In this document: positions 24,778 to 34,366 of the stretch, in pieces
Layout: each line of letters opens with the position of its first letter
Numbering within the stretch: position 1 is the stretch's first letter
Source of the DNA: an uncultured Clostridium sp.
GTDB lineage: Bacteria > Bacillota > Clostridia > TANB77 > CAG-508
Reading direction: 5' to 3'
DNA: 64,000 nt
NCBI GenBank assembly: GCA_947571115.1
Contig: CANOWW010000007.1
Span: 1-64,000 of the forward strand
The notes under the pieces: generated by a model
Told to the model about the DNA's origin: nothing
Seen by the model: only the letters and a program-made list of their open reading frames with translations
Database searches by the model: none
Made by a program: the position numbers and the translations under genes

Positions 24778-25266
24778 ATGAAAGAAAGTATGTATGATTT
24801 TTCAATTTTGTCAGATGAAGAATTAATACTATTTTATTCAAAATGGATTAGTGAATTAAAAAAGAGAAATTTAATTAGGACTAAAAATATAGTTGGAGAA
24901 TTAGGTGAATACTTAGCAATAAAATATTATAACAAAACGGCGGGATTACCAAAATTACAAGCTACACCCACTTCAACAAGAAGCGTAGATGCAATAAGCA
25001 TAAAAGGAGAAAGGTATTCTATAAAAACAGTTACTGGGAAAACTACAGGAGTATTTTATGGAGTAGAGGACAACAGAGAAAAATTATTTGAGTATGTTAT
25101 TATTGTAGTTATGAATGAAGATTATACAATAAGTAAAATATTAGAAGTGACATGGGATAATTTTATAAAACATAAGCATTGGCATAGTAGAATGGCTGCA
25201 TGGAATCTTACATTAACAAAAAGATTACTTCAGGATTCAAAAATAATTTATTCTTGTAATTCATAA
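24778..25266 (+). CDS. PD-(D/E)XK nuclease-like protein (DUF6998-like)
   Basis: About 162 residues. GELGEYLAIKYY (Glu), STRSVDAISIKGERYSIKTVTGK gives D...S-x-K, and the flanking Gly/aromatic strand pattern fits a small nuclease fold as in DUF6998, a frequent companion of restriction genes. ATG 24,778 has GGAG seven bases upstream and is preferred to the ATG at 24,751, which has only AAGAAAG. It may be a second subunit of the endonuclease or a separate nicking nuclease. Confidence 0.65.
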   Translation: MKESMYDFSILSDEELILFYSKWISELKKRNLIRTKNIVGELGEYLAIKYYNKTAGLPKLQATPTSTRSVDAISIKGERYSIKTVTGKTTGVFYGVEDNREKLFEYVIIVVMNEDYTISKILEVTWDNFIKHKHWHSRMAAWNLTLTKRLLQDSKIIYSCNS

Positions 25267-25334
25267 GTAATGATTATAAATTAGTAAAGTTTATAATAGA
25301 TTAAAAATATAATTTGTAGAATAGGAGATTAGTA

Positions 25335-26237
25335 ATGAAACAATTTATATATTTAGATAGTGATATAGTAAATTCAATCATTGCTCAGAATGAAAAAGGA
25401 TTAGTCCAAGGAAAAAAATTTGAAGATGGACAAGAATCAACAGAGAATGCGAAGAATATGATGTCTACCGATATAACTGGTGGTGTAAAAGGCGGATTTT
25501 TTAATCTTATAAATGCTGAGGGGAAAGTAAACTTAAATGCAGAAATCGGAAAAGAAAGTGATATATCTAATATTCATCGTGAAATAATAGAGAAATCATT
25601 ACATGATGCAGCTTTTGATATAGCATATAATTATATAAATGTAAATGACTTAAAAGTAGGGGATGGACAAAATGATGATTATGGTGAATATGTTGAATTA
25701 ACTAGAGTATTTGATTTTGTGGATTTAGACTATTTGAATGGACTATTTGATAAAGAGGGATTAATAGATTTTATAAAGAAAACATCTGCTCAAGAAATAA
25801 AAAATAATGTCGCAATGGCAACTAATAATTTAAATAGGCAACAAATAAGAATAGCTGCTAATAAAATCAATAATGAAATTAAAAAAACAATAAATGAAAA
25901 TAATCAAGAATATGATAATGTAAGAGATATTATTAAAGCATTTAAAAAAATGATACCATATAGTAAAATGTTAATTTCAGGTGATGGATATTTAATTCCG
26001 TTAGATGAAAAATATTTTAGAGTAAATCCTTCTAGTATTGGATTTATGTATGGTGGAAACATAACATGTGTTGGGATGATTACAAATATAATAGGAAAAG
26101 ATACTAATCCCGAAGATAATAAAAATATATTTGCAACATTGCAATTTTCTGTGAATGAAGCTTTAAGAGGATTACTTCCTACGAAAGAAGATAACATTTG
26201 CATAATACATCCAATAGCTATATTTTATAATAAATAA
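25335..26237 (+). CDS. DUF6414 family protein
   Basis: 300 residues. The opening MKQFIYLDSDIVNSIIAQNEKGLVQG matches the highly conserved start of DUF6414 (K-x-F-I-Y-L-D-x-D-x-x-x-S-I-I-A-Q), a soluble family found in defence-type islands and mobile elements. There is a Gly-rich stretch at about 50-70 and a C-terminal beta-rich half (FATLQFSV...IIHPIAIFY). AGGAGATTAGTA precedes the ATG. Biochemistry unknown; the location between restriction and helicase genes suggests a defence role. Confidence 0.72.
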   Translation: MKQFIYLDSDIVNSIIAQNEKGLVQGKKFEDGQESTENAKNMMSTDITGGVKGGFFNLINAEGKVNLNAEIGKESDISNIHREIIEKSLHDAAFDIAYNYINVNDLKVGDGQNDDYGEYVELTRVFDFVDLDYLNGLFDKEGLIDFIKKTSAQEIKNNVAMATNNLNRQQIRIAANKINNEIKKTINENNQEYDNVRDIIKAFKKMIPYSKMLISGDGYLIPLDEKYFRVNPSSIGFMYGGNITCVGMITNIIGKDTNPEDNKNIFATLQFSVNEALRGLLPTKEDNICIIHPIAIFYNK

Positions 26238-26347
26238 CAATCAATAATTGAAGTTTTGAATTGAATATTATTGTTAATATAGAAAATTAAAAAAATTATA
26301 TATAGTAGTATTATAAATTATATTAAGAGTTTTATAGAGGAGGAATA

Positions 26348-28447
26348 ATGTTAAAAAATATAGGAAGTATTGAGAACGAAGAAAAAGAAAAAATTATTGA
26401 AGAGATAATAAAAAATCTTAATGAAAAATATCCTAATATAGAGGGAGAAGCTTATATAGGGTATCCAATATATATAGATGAATATACAGATAATAAAGTA
26501 AGTGTTGATTTAGCAATAATTTCTAAAATAGGTGTTTTCATATTTAATGTGCTTACTGAACCTGTAACTGATTATGCTAAAATTCAAGATGATATTTATG
26601 TAAAAGTAGAGAATAGATTTAGAAAACAACCATTTTTAATAAAAAAAAGAAAATTAATATTTGATATAACAATTGTTACATATTCTAAAGAAAAATTAGA
26701 GAAACAAGAGGAAAATTTAATAGCTTTTTCGAGTGATGAAGTATTAGATATAATTGATCAAAATAAAGTAGAGGATGAATATTCAGATAAGATATATAAT
26801 AATATTTTATCAGGATTACAAGAAGCATATGGAATAAATCAAAGAAATGATAGAGAAGGTGTAACAGAAGGGTCAAAAGCATATTTAATAAGTGAAATGA
26901 ATAATTTAATAGAAAAATATGATACCAGACAAATGGAAGCTATTTTGTCTGATACAAAAGGAATTCAAAGAATTAGAGGTATGGCAGGAAGTGGAAAGAC
27001 AATAGTTTTAGCACGAAAAGCAGTAGAGTTACATATGGCTCATAGAGATTGGATAATAGTAGTTACATATTCAACACGAGCTTTAAAAAAACAATTAGAA
27101 AATTTAATTGCTAGGTTTTATGCAGCCAAAAACGATGGAGCCAAATATGATAAAACAAAAATAAAAATTATGCAAGCGTGGGGATCAGCTACTTCTGCAG
27201 GAGTTTATTATGAAATATGTTTAAGACATGGTGTGTCGCCGTTTAACTTTGGACAAGCAAAAGCTAGATTTACCCAAAAATTTGCTTTTTCTGGAGCTTG
27301 TATGGAAGCAATAAGAGAAATAAAGAATTTTCAAAAAATGTATGATTGTATTCTAATAGATGAAGCTCAAGATTTTGATAAAAATTTTATGAATTTGTGT
27401 TTAAATGTTTTAGGTGAAGAAAAAAGATTAGTATATGCATATGATGAATTACAAAAATTAAATGAAGAAACTATGCCAATGCCAAGAGAAATATTTGGGC
27501 AAGAAATAAGTAATGATACACCACTTACTGTATGTTATAGAAATCAAGCTAATACAATAGTTACTGCACATGCAATAGGAATGGGATTATATAGAAAAAA
27601 TAATGGATTAATTCAAATTCCTGGATCAATAGATGTATGGGAAACAATTGGATATACTTCGGATAATAAAATATTGGAAGGTGAATGCGTAGAATTGTAT
27701 CGAACAAAAGAAACAAGTCCAGAGTTATTAAATTGTAACTCCAATGAAATTATTGATTTTTATAAATATAGTGATTTTTATGAGCAAAGGGAAGCACTAC
27801 TAAATATGATTAAAGAAAATTTGGATAAAGATGAATTATTACCAAGTGATATAATGATAATAGATATGGATACTATTGGAATAAGCGATAATAGAAATAA
27901 ACTTAATGTTGTAATGAAAGATGAAAAATATAATAATGTATCTATTCATTTGGCAGGGACAGTAAGTCCAGAGGATTTTTTTAGAAAATATTCAATTGTT
28001 TATTCTACAATATATAGAGCTAAAGGCAATGAGGCATATATGGTATATATAGTAAATGCACAAAGGTGTATAAATTCATTAGCTCCTAGAAGTGATAGAA
28101 ATGCGTTATTTACAGCAATTACAAGAAGTAAAGGCTGGGTAAGAGTATTAGGATATGGAGAAGAGATGCAAACTTTATGCGATGAATTTGAAGAAATAAA
28201 AAAACATGATTTTAAATTATATTTTGAACATTACCCAACAGAGGAAGAACAAAAACAATTAATTTTAAATAATAAGGACTTAGATAAGGGGGCAATGAGC
28301 TCATTAAATAATACAAGAAATTTAATAAATAAATTAAAAGCAGATGGAAAAGCTACAGATATACAAATAATAAAAGAACTTTTTGGAATATCTTCTAAAG
28401 AAGAAATTATTAAAATGCTTGAAAATGGAGAAGAAAAAAATGAGTAA
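26348..28447 (+). CDS. NERD-like nuclease fused to SF1 helicase
   Basis: 699 residues. Residues 1-110 look like a NERD/PD-(D/E)XK module (EGEAYIGYPIYIDEYTDNKVSVDLAIISKIGVFIFNV, Glu...Asp). From about 195 it is a UvrD-like superfamily I helicase: Walker A GMAGSGKT near 212-219, Walker B ILIDEAQDF near 340, motif III/IV VCYRNQANTIVTAHA, and the final AITRSKGWVRVLG. GAGGAGGAATA precedes the ATG. It overlaps the DUF2290 gene by eight bases, a fixed pairing that I recall in other genomes. Expected to unwind and cut foreign or damaged DNA. Confidence 0.82.
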   Translation: MLKNIGSIENEEKEKIIEEIIKNLNEKYPNIEGEAYIGYPIYIDEYTDNKVSVDLAIISKIGVFIFNVLTEPVTDYAKIQDDIYVKVENRFRKQPFLIKKRKLIFDITIVTYSKEKLEKQEENLIAFSSDEVLDIIDQNKVEDEYSDKIYNNILSGLQEAYGINQRNDREGVTEGSKAYLISEMNNLIEKYDTRQMEAILSDTKGIQRIRGMAGSGKTIVLARKAVELHMAHRDWIIVVTYSTRALKKQLENLIARFYAAKNDGAKYDKTKIKIMQAWGSATSAGVYYEICLRHGVSPFNFGQAKARFTQKFAFSGACMEAIREIKNFQKMYDCILIDEAQDFDKNFMNLCLNVLGEEKRLVYAYDELQKLNEETMPMPREIFGQEISNDTPLTVCYRNQANTIVTAHAIGMGLYRKNNGLIQIPGSIDVWETIGYTSDNKILEGECVELYRTKETSPELLNCNSNEIIDFYKYSDFYEQREALLNMIKENLDKDELLPSDIMIIDMDTIGISDNRNKLNVVMKDEKYNNVSIHLAGTVSPEDFFRKYSIVYSTIYRAKGNEAYMVYIVNAQRCINSLAPRSDRNALFTAITRSKGWVRVLGYGEEMQTLCDEFEEIKKHDFKLYFEHYPTEEEQKQLILNNKDLDKGAMSSLNNTRNLINKLKADGKATDIQIIKELFGISSKEEIIKMLENGEEKNE

Positions 28448-29105
28448 AAAAAATATATTAAAAGTAGTAAAGGAAGATATAGAAAGTGCTAAAAAGTTGT
28501 TATACAATTATGAATTAGTTTTAGAAATGAAAGGAGAGTCTATAAAAGAATTTTCTAACAACAGTTATAGTATAACTTGGGCAGGAAAAGATCATAGTAG
28601 TAATATCATATATGACAAAGATATTGAACTTGACTTCATAATAAAAGAATTATTGAAGGAACATCAATACTCAGTTTTGCTTTATGATAGAAGTTTAATA
28701 CAAATGGAATTTATTATAGAAAATAATGAAATTGTCAAACAAAGATTGTTATTTATAAAAAAGCATAATAAAATATGGACTAAAGAAGAAATTGTATCAA
28801 TATCATCACTACCAGATATAGATTTTTTTGATTATTTTTTTGAAAATAAAGGTATTCCTACAATGATAAGAATTGATTATGATGTAAAAAAATCTAAAGA
28901 TTGTAGTCATCCAATATCACATATGACAATATCAAATCATGAAACATGTAGAATACCAATAAAAAGTCTAATATCATGTACTAAATTTGTATCAATGATT
29001 TTATACCATTTCTATGATATAAAACAAGATATTAAAACTATGGAATATGTAGGAGATACAATAACAGAAAATGAAAAGAAAATGTTTCATATCGATTGGA
29101 ATTGA
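28440..29105 (+). CDS. DUF2290 protein, helicase partner
   Basis: 221 residues. The C-terminal half holds the family signature: a metal-like IRIDYD, HPISHMTISNHETCRIPIKSLIS and FVSMILYHFYD. The N-terminal half is helical. Start at ATG 28,440, coupled to the helicase. Role unknown; the consistent pairing suggests a two-component helicase system. Confidence 0.78.
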   Translation: MSKKNILKVVKEDIESAKKLLYNYELVLEMKGESIKEFSNNSYSITWAGKDHSSNIIYDKDIELDFIIKELLKEHQYSVLLYDRSLIQMEFIIENNEIVKQRLLFIKKHNKIWTKEEIVSISSLPDIDFFDYFFENKGIPTMIRIDYDVKKSKDCSHPISHMTISNHETCRIPIKSLISCTKFVSMILYHFYDIKQDIKTMEYVGDTITENEKKMFHIDWN

Positions 29106-29111
29106 TATTAT

Positions 29112-29156
29112 AAAAGTGTGATTTTAGAATAATTAGTTCTAAATCACACTTTTACT
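29112..29156 (+). terminator. Rho-independent terminator
   Basis: AAAAGTGTGATTTTAGAA pairs with TTCTAAATCACACTTTT (one bulge); closes the restriction/helicase block. Confidence 0.9.
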
Positions 29157-29283
29157 TGTTTTATTAAATTGCACATCTACTAATCAATTCAATACCATTC
29201 CTATAAAACTTTTCATTCCAATAGCAAAGATAATCTAAAAGGTTTTCCTCCAAATTTATATCTTAAAGTGTAATTTATATCAT

Positions 29284-29310
29284 GTTAAAGTGCAAAAATT
29301 GCACTTTAAC
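29284..29310. promoter_or_regulatory. Operator palindrome of the fic gene
   Basis: GTTAAAGTGCAA, AAA, TTGCACTTTAAC: a perfect 12-bp dyad ending two bases before the -35 box. A half site TTAAAGTGTAA lies at about 29,263-29,273. Confidence 0.85.
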
Positions 29311-29312
29311 TA

Positions 29313-29341
29313 TTGATATTACATCCTATAAATGATATAAT
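29313..29341 (+). promoter_or_regulatory. Promoter of the fic gene
   Basis: TTGATA (29,313-29,318), 17 bases, extended -10 TG-A-TATAAT (29,336-29,341). Confidence 0.85.
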
Positions 29342-29361
29342 ATATATAGGAGGTATTTCTA

Positions 29362-30420
29362 ATGGATAAGAAAAAAGATTGGAATTTAGAATTATCAGAA
29401 TATATTAAACAAGGCGAACCAAATCAAGTTGAGAAAACTAAAACATGGGAAACAGCGATTGGTTTGCAAGATGTTGATGGATTAAAACCTTCAAAATACT
29501 TAATTAAAACCGCTAAAGAACATATTGAAGGAACAATAGATATTGAAGAAGCCAAAGCAAGAATAGATGAATATTATGAAGTTCAAGGCAGTAGAAAAAA
29601 CTTTGAAAAGGAAAATGAAGAAGCAGATAAAGTTGCAGTAAGAATAACAGAAATATTAAGCGAAAAAGCATTTAACTTTGCACCAACAGAGCTATTGAAT
29701 ATTCATAAAAGATTATTTAAAGATATATTTGATGGAGCAGGAGTATATAGAGATTATAACTTTACTAAAAAAGAATGGGTATTAAATGGAGATACAGTAA
29801 TATATGCACCATTTGATACTATAAAAGAAACATTAGAATATGACTTTGAGCAAGAAAAAAACTTTTCATATAAAGGGTTAAGCTTAGATGAATCTATAAA
29901 ACATCTATGCAAATTTACATCAAATATTTGGCAAGTACATCCATTTTGTGAAGGCAACACAAGAACAACAGCAGTTTTTATGATAAAATATCTAAGAACT
30001 TTTGGATTTAATATTAACGATGAAGTATTTGCTGAAAATTCATGGTATTTTAGAAATTCATTAGTAAGAGCTAATTATAAAAACTTTGAAAAAAATATAT
30101 TTGAGGATACATCATTTTTAGAAAAATTCTTTTATAACTTACTAACGAATGCTAAGAATGAATTAAAAAATAGATATACACATATCGATAATATTCAAAG
30201 TGCAGATAATAGTAATTTAAAGTGCAATAATTACACTTTAGAAGAACAGGCGATTATAAACATATTAAAAACTAATCCAACAACAACACAAGAAGAGATA
30301 GCAAAGCAAATTAACAAATCATTAAGAACTGTAAAAACATATATGGCAGAAATGCAAGAAAAAGGGTTGATAAAAAGAATAAATGGTAAGAAGAATGGCG
30401 AATGGGTTGTAAATGAGTAA
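29362..30420 (+). CDS. Fic-domain protein with C-terminal winged helix
   Basis: 352 residues. The Fic core motif H-P-F-C-E-G-N-T-R is at residues 193-201, complete for AMP transfer; the flap and N-terminal Fic_N region (GLQDVDGLKPSKYLIKTAKEHIEGTIDIEEA) precede it. Residues about 292-350 form a winged helix (EEQAIINILKTNPTTTQEEIAKQINKSLRTVKTYMAEMQEKGLIKRI). It has its own promoter with a palindromic operator, and a second copy of that palindrome lies within the gene at 30,218-30,240, between the two domains. This suggests autoregulation by the C-terminal domain. Product: AMPylase of an unknown protein target. Confidence 0.9.
   Translation: MDKKKDWNLELSEYIKQGEPNQVEKTKTWETAIGLQDVDGLKPSKYLIKTAKEHIEGTIDIEEAKARIDEYYEVQGSRKNFEKENEEADKVAVRITEILSEKAFNFAPTELLNIHKRLFKDIFDGAGVYRDYNFTKKEWVLNGDTVIYAPFDTIKETLEYDFEQEKNFSYKGLSLDESIKHLCKFTSNIWQVHPFCEGNTRTTAVFMIKYLRTFGFNINDEVFAENSWYFRNSLVRANYKNFEKNIFEDTSFLEKFFYNLLTNAKNELKNRYTHIDNIQSADNSNLKCNNYTLEEQAIINILKTNPTTTQEEIAKQINKSLRTVKTYMAEMQEKGLIKRINGKKNGEWVVNE
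30218..30240. promoter_or_regulatory. Operator-like palindrome inside the fic coding sequence
   Basis: TAAAGTGCAAT, A, ATTACACTTTA: the dyad of the upstream operator with one mismatched pair. A further half site AAAGTGCA lies at about 30,197-30,204. Confidence 0.65.
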
Positions 30421-30436
30421 TTTTATAGTATAAAGC

Positions 30437-30486
30437 AAAAGTGTGAAAACGACTTTTAATCTAAGAGTCAAATTTCACACTTTTTA
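30437..30486 (+). terminator. Terminator after fic
   Basis: AAAAGTGTGAAA / TTTCACACTTTT with an inner GACT/AGTC stem and a T-run. Confidence 0.85.
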
Positions 30487-30676
30487 CAATTATAATTGTT
30501 AACGATATGCAAGAGATAACAAAAAGAAACTTTTAAAGTTTATGTCTAATAAAAATATCAAAAACTAGTACCTACAAGAAAAAACTAGACTTTATATGAA
30601 AAATATGATACAATTTAATAGAATAAAGTACTAATGAAAAGAATAGGAGGATATTGATAAGGAGAGAGAACATATA

Positions 30677-32377
30677 TTGAAAATATTAGATAGAATAAAA
30701 GAAATCATAAATAAAAATAATATTAAAGAAAGTACTGAAAGACATCATTATGAAACATTAGCTCCAACTAGTAATTCTGATTCAGAAGAAACAATAAATA
30801 TGTTATCAGACTTTTTAGAAAGTAAAGAAAATATTAATATTGCTTTGTCAGGAAAATATGGAGCTGGAAAAACAAGTATAATTAATACCTTATTAAAACA
30901 AGATGAGAAAAAAATATATAAACCATTATATATTTCTTTAGGAATGTTTGGAATTAATAAGGAAGAGAAAATAAAAGAAGAAAATCAAAATTTATTTTGT
31001 CAAGAAATAGAGAAAAGTATAATACAGCAAATTATTTATAAAGAGAAGTCACAAGATCTACCAGATTCTAATATTAAAAGAATAAAAAAACTACCAAAAA
31101 GAAATATTGCTTTGATGGGAGTTATAATACTAATAGCTTTAATAATTTATTTAATATCAATATATAATGTTAATATAAATGAACAGGTTAAAAATTTAAT
31201 AACAAATATAATTGAAATGCATAACCTTAATATAGAATTATCAAAAATCATATTGTTATATGTTTTAATTGCTATTGAGGTTATAGGAATTTTCATATTA
31301 CTTACTATATCTTTATCGCTATTATGGAGAAAATTAATAATAAAGAGTTATAAAATAAAGCTACCAAATACTGAAATAGAAATTAATGAAAATTCAGATG
31401 AATCACTTATAAACAAATATATGGATGAACTTATATACTTTTTCAGTATAACAGATTATAATGTTTTAATTATTGAAGACTTAGATAGGTTTTTAGAAAA
31501 TGAAAGTATTAAATATAAGATATTAATAATATTTCAAAAATTAAAGGAACTAAGTAAAATATTGAATGATTCTAAACAAATTAATAGACAAATAAAATTT
31601 ATATATGCAGTAAAAGATAATTTATTTAGCAATTCCACAGAAAGGACAAAATTCTTTGATGCAATTGTTCCAGTTATTCCTGTAATTTCTAATTTTAATT
31701 CTTATGCTGAATTAAAAGAAAGATTTAAAGGAGAACAAATTTCGGACAAAGCAATGCAAGATATATCAGCACATATAAATGATTTTAGATTGATAAAAAA
31801 TATTAGTAATGAATATTATTTATATAAAAGAGAACTTAGAAAAAATAAAGAGAGAAGTGGAATTTTAGATGAAAAAATTTTTTCAATAGTAGCTTTGAAA
31901 AATATAAAACCTAATTCATATGAAGAACTTCAAGAAGATGAAGGAGTAATACATAAGTTAATAAAAAATAAGGATGCTCTATATGATGAGTTAAAGAAAA
32001 ATAGTGAAAATGAAATAGTAAATAACAAATCAAAAATAAAAGAATTACAGAAAGAAAAAGTTGGAAGTATCCAAGAATTAAAAAGAATAGCAATTGGAGG
32101 ATTATATGGTAAAATTGGTCATACATCAGGAGGAAATACTATTACTATGGACCAATTTATGCAAGATAGTACTAATTTAGAATATATTAAACAGAATACA
32201 CTTTATGTTCAAAGTAGCAATGGATACGCTTTTTCTGAACGAGAAATATTTGAGTTTTTTGATGGAAAAGAAAATTTCATAAGTAGAGCTGCTAAAATAC
32301 AAGCTATAAATGACAAAGAAATCGACAAATTTAAAAATATAAATGCGCAATTAGAAAAAGAAATGAAATGTCTTTAA
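30677..32377 (+). CDS. YobI-like KAP P-loop NTPase, N-terminal part
   Basis: 566 residues. Walker A SGKYGAGKTSI near 57-67; two transmembrane helices inserted at about 137-157 and 191-222, the hallmark of KAP NTPases; Walker B VLIIEDLDRF near 262-271; then AVKDNLF and the ATPase lid. It corresponds to the first half of YobI-type proteins, which I recall as about 1,200 residues long. TTG 30,677 follows GGAGAGAG. It ends ten bases into the next frame: either a natural two-gene form or a frameshift. Confidence 0.8.
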   Translation: MKILDRIKEIINKNNIKESTERHHYETLAPTSNSDSEETINMLSDFLESKENINIALSGKYGAGKTSIINTLLKQDEKKIYKPLYISLGMFGINKEEKIKEENQNLFCQEIEKSIIQQIIYKEKSQDLPDSNIKRIKKLPKRNIALMGVIILIALIIYLISIYNVNINEQVKNLITNIIEMHNLNIELSKIILLYVLIAIEVIGIFILLTISLSLLWRKLIIKSYKIKLPNTEIEINENSDESLINKYMDELIYFFSITDYNVLIIEDLDRFLENESIKYKILIIFQKLKELSKILNDSKQINRQIKFIYAVKDNLFSNSTERTKFFDAIVPVIPVISNFNSYAELKERFKGEQISDKAMQDISAHINDFRLIKNISNEYYLYKRELRKNKERSGILDEKIFSIVALKNIKPNSYEELQEDEGVIHKLIKNKDALYDELKKNSENEIVNNKSKIKELQKEKVGSIQELKRIAIGGLYGKIGHTSGGNTITMDQFMQDSTNLEYIKQNTLYVQSSNGYAFSEREIFEFFDGKENFISRAAKIQAINDKEIDKFKNINAQLEKEMKCL

Positions 32378-34347
32378 AAGATATTTTAGAGCAGCTGAAT
32401 GAAGAAAGAATAAAAGAAATTTTAGAAGAAAATGATAATAATATGATTGAAATAGACAATTTTATATCAATGCTTGTTTCAAATGGGTATATAGATGAAA
32501 ATTATAAAAATTATATGTACTATTTTAAATCAACAAAAGAGTTAAATGAACATGATTATACGTATATAATTAAAGTTAGACAATCAACAAAAACAGAATT
32601 TGATTATAAAATTGATAATCCTAAAGAAGTGATAAAACAATTAGATATTGGATATTTTGGTAAAAAAGAAATTTTAAACTATTATATTTTAGATGAGTTA
32701 CTAAAAAGCAGTTCATCGCAAGAAAACAAAGAAAAATTGAATAGATTAGCTGAAATATTACTAGAAATAAACAACGATAATCAAAAATTTATATTTGAAT
32801 TTCTTCTTAAATATACAAAAAATCAATTAGCGTTTTTACAGAAATTATATGATTTAGATTGTGAGTACATAAAAGAAGTAATAATATATAATATGGGAGA
32901 TGAATCTAAAAGTGAAAGAATAGACGATTTAACGAAAGTATTATTAAATTATCCTCAAATATTAAAAGATAATGATGCAAATATTTATATAAGAGAACAT
33001 ATAGAGGGAAAACAAAATATTGAGAACTGGATAAAATTGGATGAAAATATAAGAGAATCATTAATAATATTAGATGTTAAATTTAGATATTTGAATGATA
33101 TAGAAAATACTGATCTTATTACATTTATATATGATAACAAACTATATAGATTGAATGTTTCTATGATTAAGTTGTTGTTTAAACATAAAGGATTTTCAGA
33201 ACAGGATTTTGAACAAAAAAATTTAAGCATTATTATGCATGATGAAAAATTGAAAAAATTAAAAGAATATGTAGAAGAAGAAAAAGAAGAATATATAAAT
33301 GATTGCTATTTAAAAACATTAGGAAAACAGAATAATATAGAAGACATTATAGAATGTTTAAACGAATGGGATATAAATAATGAGATTAAGAAAGAAATTA
33401 TAAAAAATATTATTGGTAAAGTAAAAGATATAAGAGATGTAAAGACAGAGTATTATGAAGAATTTATAAAAAATGATAAAATAGAACCAACATGGAAAAA
33501 TTATTATTATTTTTATAATGAGCGAGATAATCAAATAACAGATGAATTATTACATAATATGGAGTTAAATATTGAACAAATAATAAAATCTAAAGATGAT
33601 TCTATAACAGTGACAGAAGAAGAAAAAAAGAATATTATGTATTTTAGAGTGAAATTAGCTAAAAATAATAAAATTGACATTGATGTATATGAAAAAATCA
33701 TGACTATATGTTGGCTATTTATAGAATCAATAGAAGAAAATGAAATAGAGGATGAAAGATTAAAGATTCTTGTAAAAAATAGAAAAATAGTATTTAATAA
33801 TAATAATTTACAAGTTTTATATAATCAAGTTCCTGAAATTATAGATATATATATAAGTAATAATATAGAATCTTTTATTAATGGAATTGAAAATTATACT
33901 ATAAATGAAGATATGATATGTGATATTGTGAAATCACCAATTATTAGATATAGAGAAAAAAATAGAATAATAAATTCTATCGATATATCTTATATTAACG
34001 AAGAATCTATGGAATATATAGTTAATAATTATAGTTTAAATAAGATAAGTAAAATAAAAGAAGAATTAAAAGAAAAGATGTTTGAATCAACATTGAATGT
34101 AAGTTATAAATTAACTCTTTTAGAGAAAGAATTAGACAGAAATAATCCAGTAGATATAATTGATGACTATTTAAAACTATTACCCCAGCCATATAAATAT
34201 ATATCAGATTATGAAAATCATCCTAAAGCATTTTCTATACCTAAAACGAAGAACAATGAAAATATAGTAGAGAAACTACAAAGTAGAGGATTTAAGTTCA
34301 CAAAAAGAATAGAAAAAAATAGAATCAATATATACAATAAAAAATAG
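32368..34347 (+). CDS. YobI-like protein, C-terminal part
   Basis: 659 residues, all alpha, with no membrane segment: a long helical repeat-like region (LKKLKEYVEEEKEEYINDCYLKTLGKQNNIEDIIECLNEWDINNEIKKEIIKNIIG and so on) and a C-terminal PKAFSIPKTKNNENIVEKLQSRGFKFTKRI, which is typical of the end of YobI-like proteins. ATG 32,368 lies inside the end of the NTPase gene without a clear ribosome site, so it is coupled or is the continuation after a frameshift; one extra base in the A-run at 32,365-32,368 would fuse the two. Together they give about 1,225 residues. Confidence 0.75.
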   Translation: MSLKDILEQLNEERIKEILEENDNNMIEIDNFISMLVSNGYIDENYKNYMYYFKSTKELNEHDYTYIIKVRQSTKTEFDYKIDNPKEVIKQLDIGYFGKKEILNYYILDELLKSSSSQENKEKLNRLAEILLEINNDNQKFIFEFLLKYTKNQLAFLQKLYDLDCEYIKEVIIYNMGDESKSERIDDLTKVLLNYPQILKDNDANIYIREHIEGKQNIENWIKLDENIRESLIILDVKFRYLNDIENTDLITFIYDNKLYRLNVSMIKLLFKHKGFSEQDFEQKNLSIIMHDEKLKKLKEYVEEEKEEYINDCYLKTLGKQNNIEDIIECLNEWDINNEIKKEIIKNIIGKVKDIRDVKTEYYEEFIKNDKIEPTWKNYYYFYNERDNQITDELLHNMELNIEQIIKSKDDSITVTEEEKKNIMYFRVKLAKNNKIDIDVYEKIMTICWLFIESIEENEIEDERLKILVKNRKIVFNNNNLQVLYNQVPEIIDIYISNNIESFINGIENYTINEDMICDIVKSPIIRYREKNRIINSIDISYINEESMEYIVNNYSLNKISKIKEELKEKMFESTLNVSYKLTLLEKELDRNNPVDIIDDYLKLLPQPYKYISDYENHPKAFSIPKTKNNENIVEKLQSRGFKFTKRIEKNRINIYNKK

Positions 34348-34366
34348 CACTTGTGTGCTATTTTTA
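34341..34366. terminator. Bidirectional terminator between convergent genes
   Basis: AAAATAGCAC, TTGT, GTGCTATTTT; A-run on one side and T-run on the other. Confidence 0.9.
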
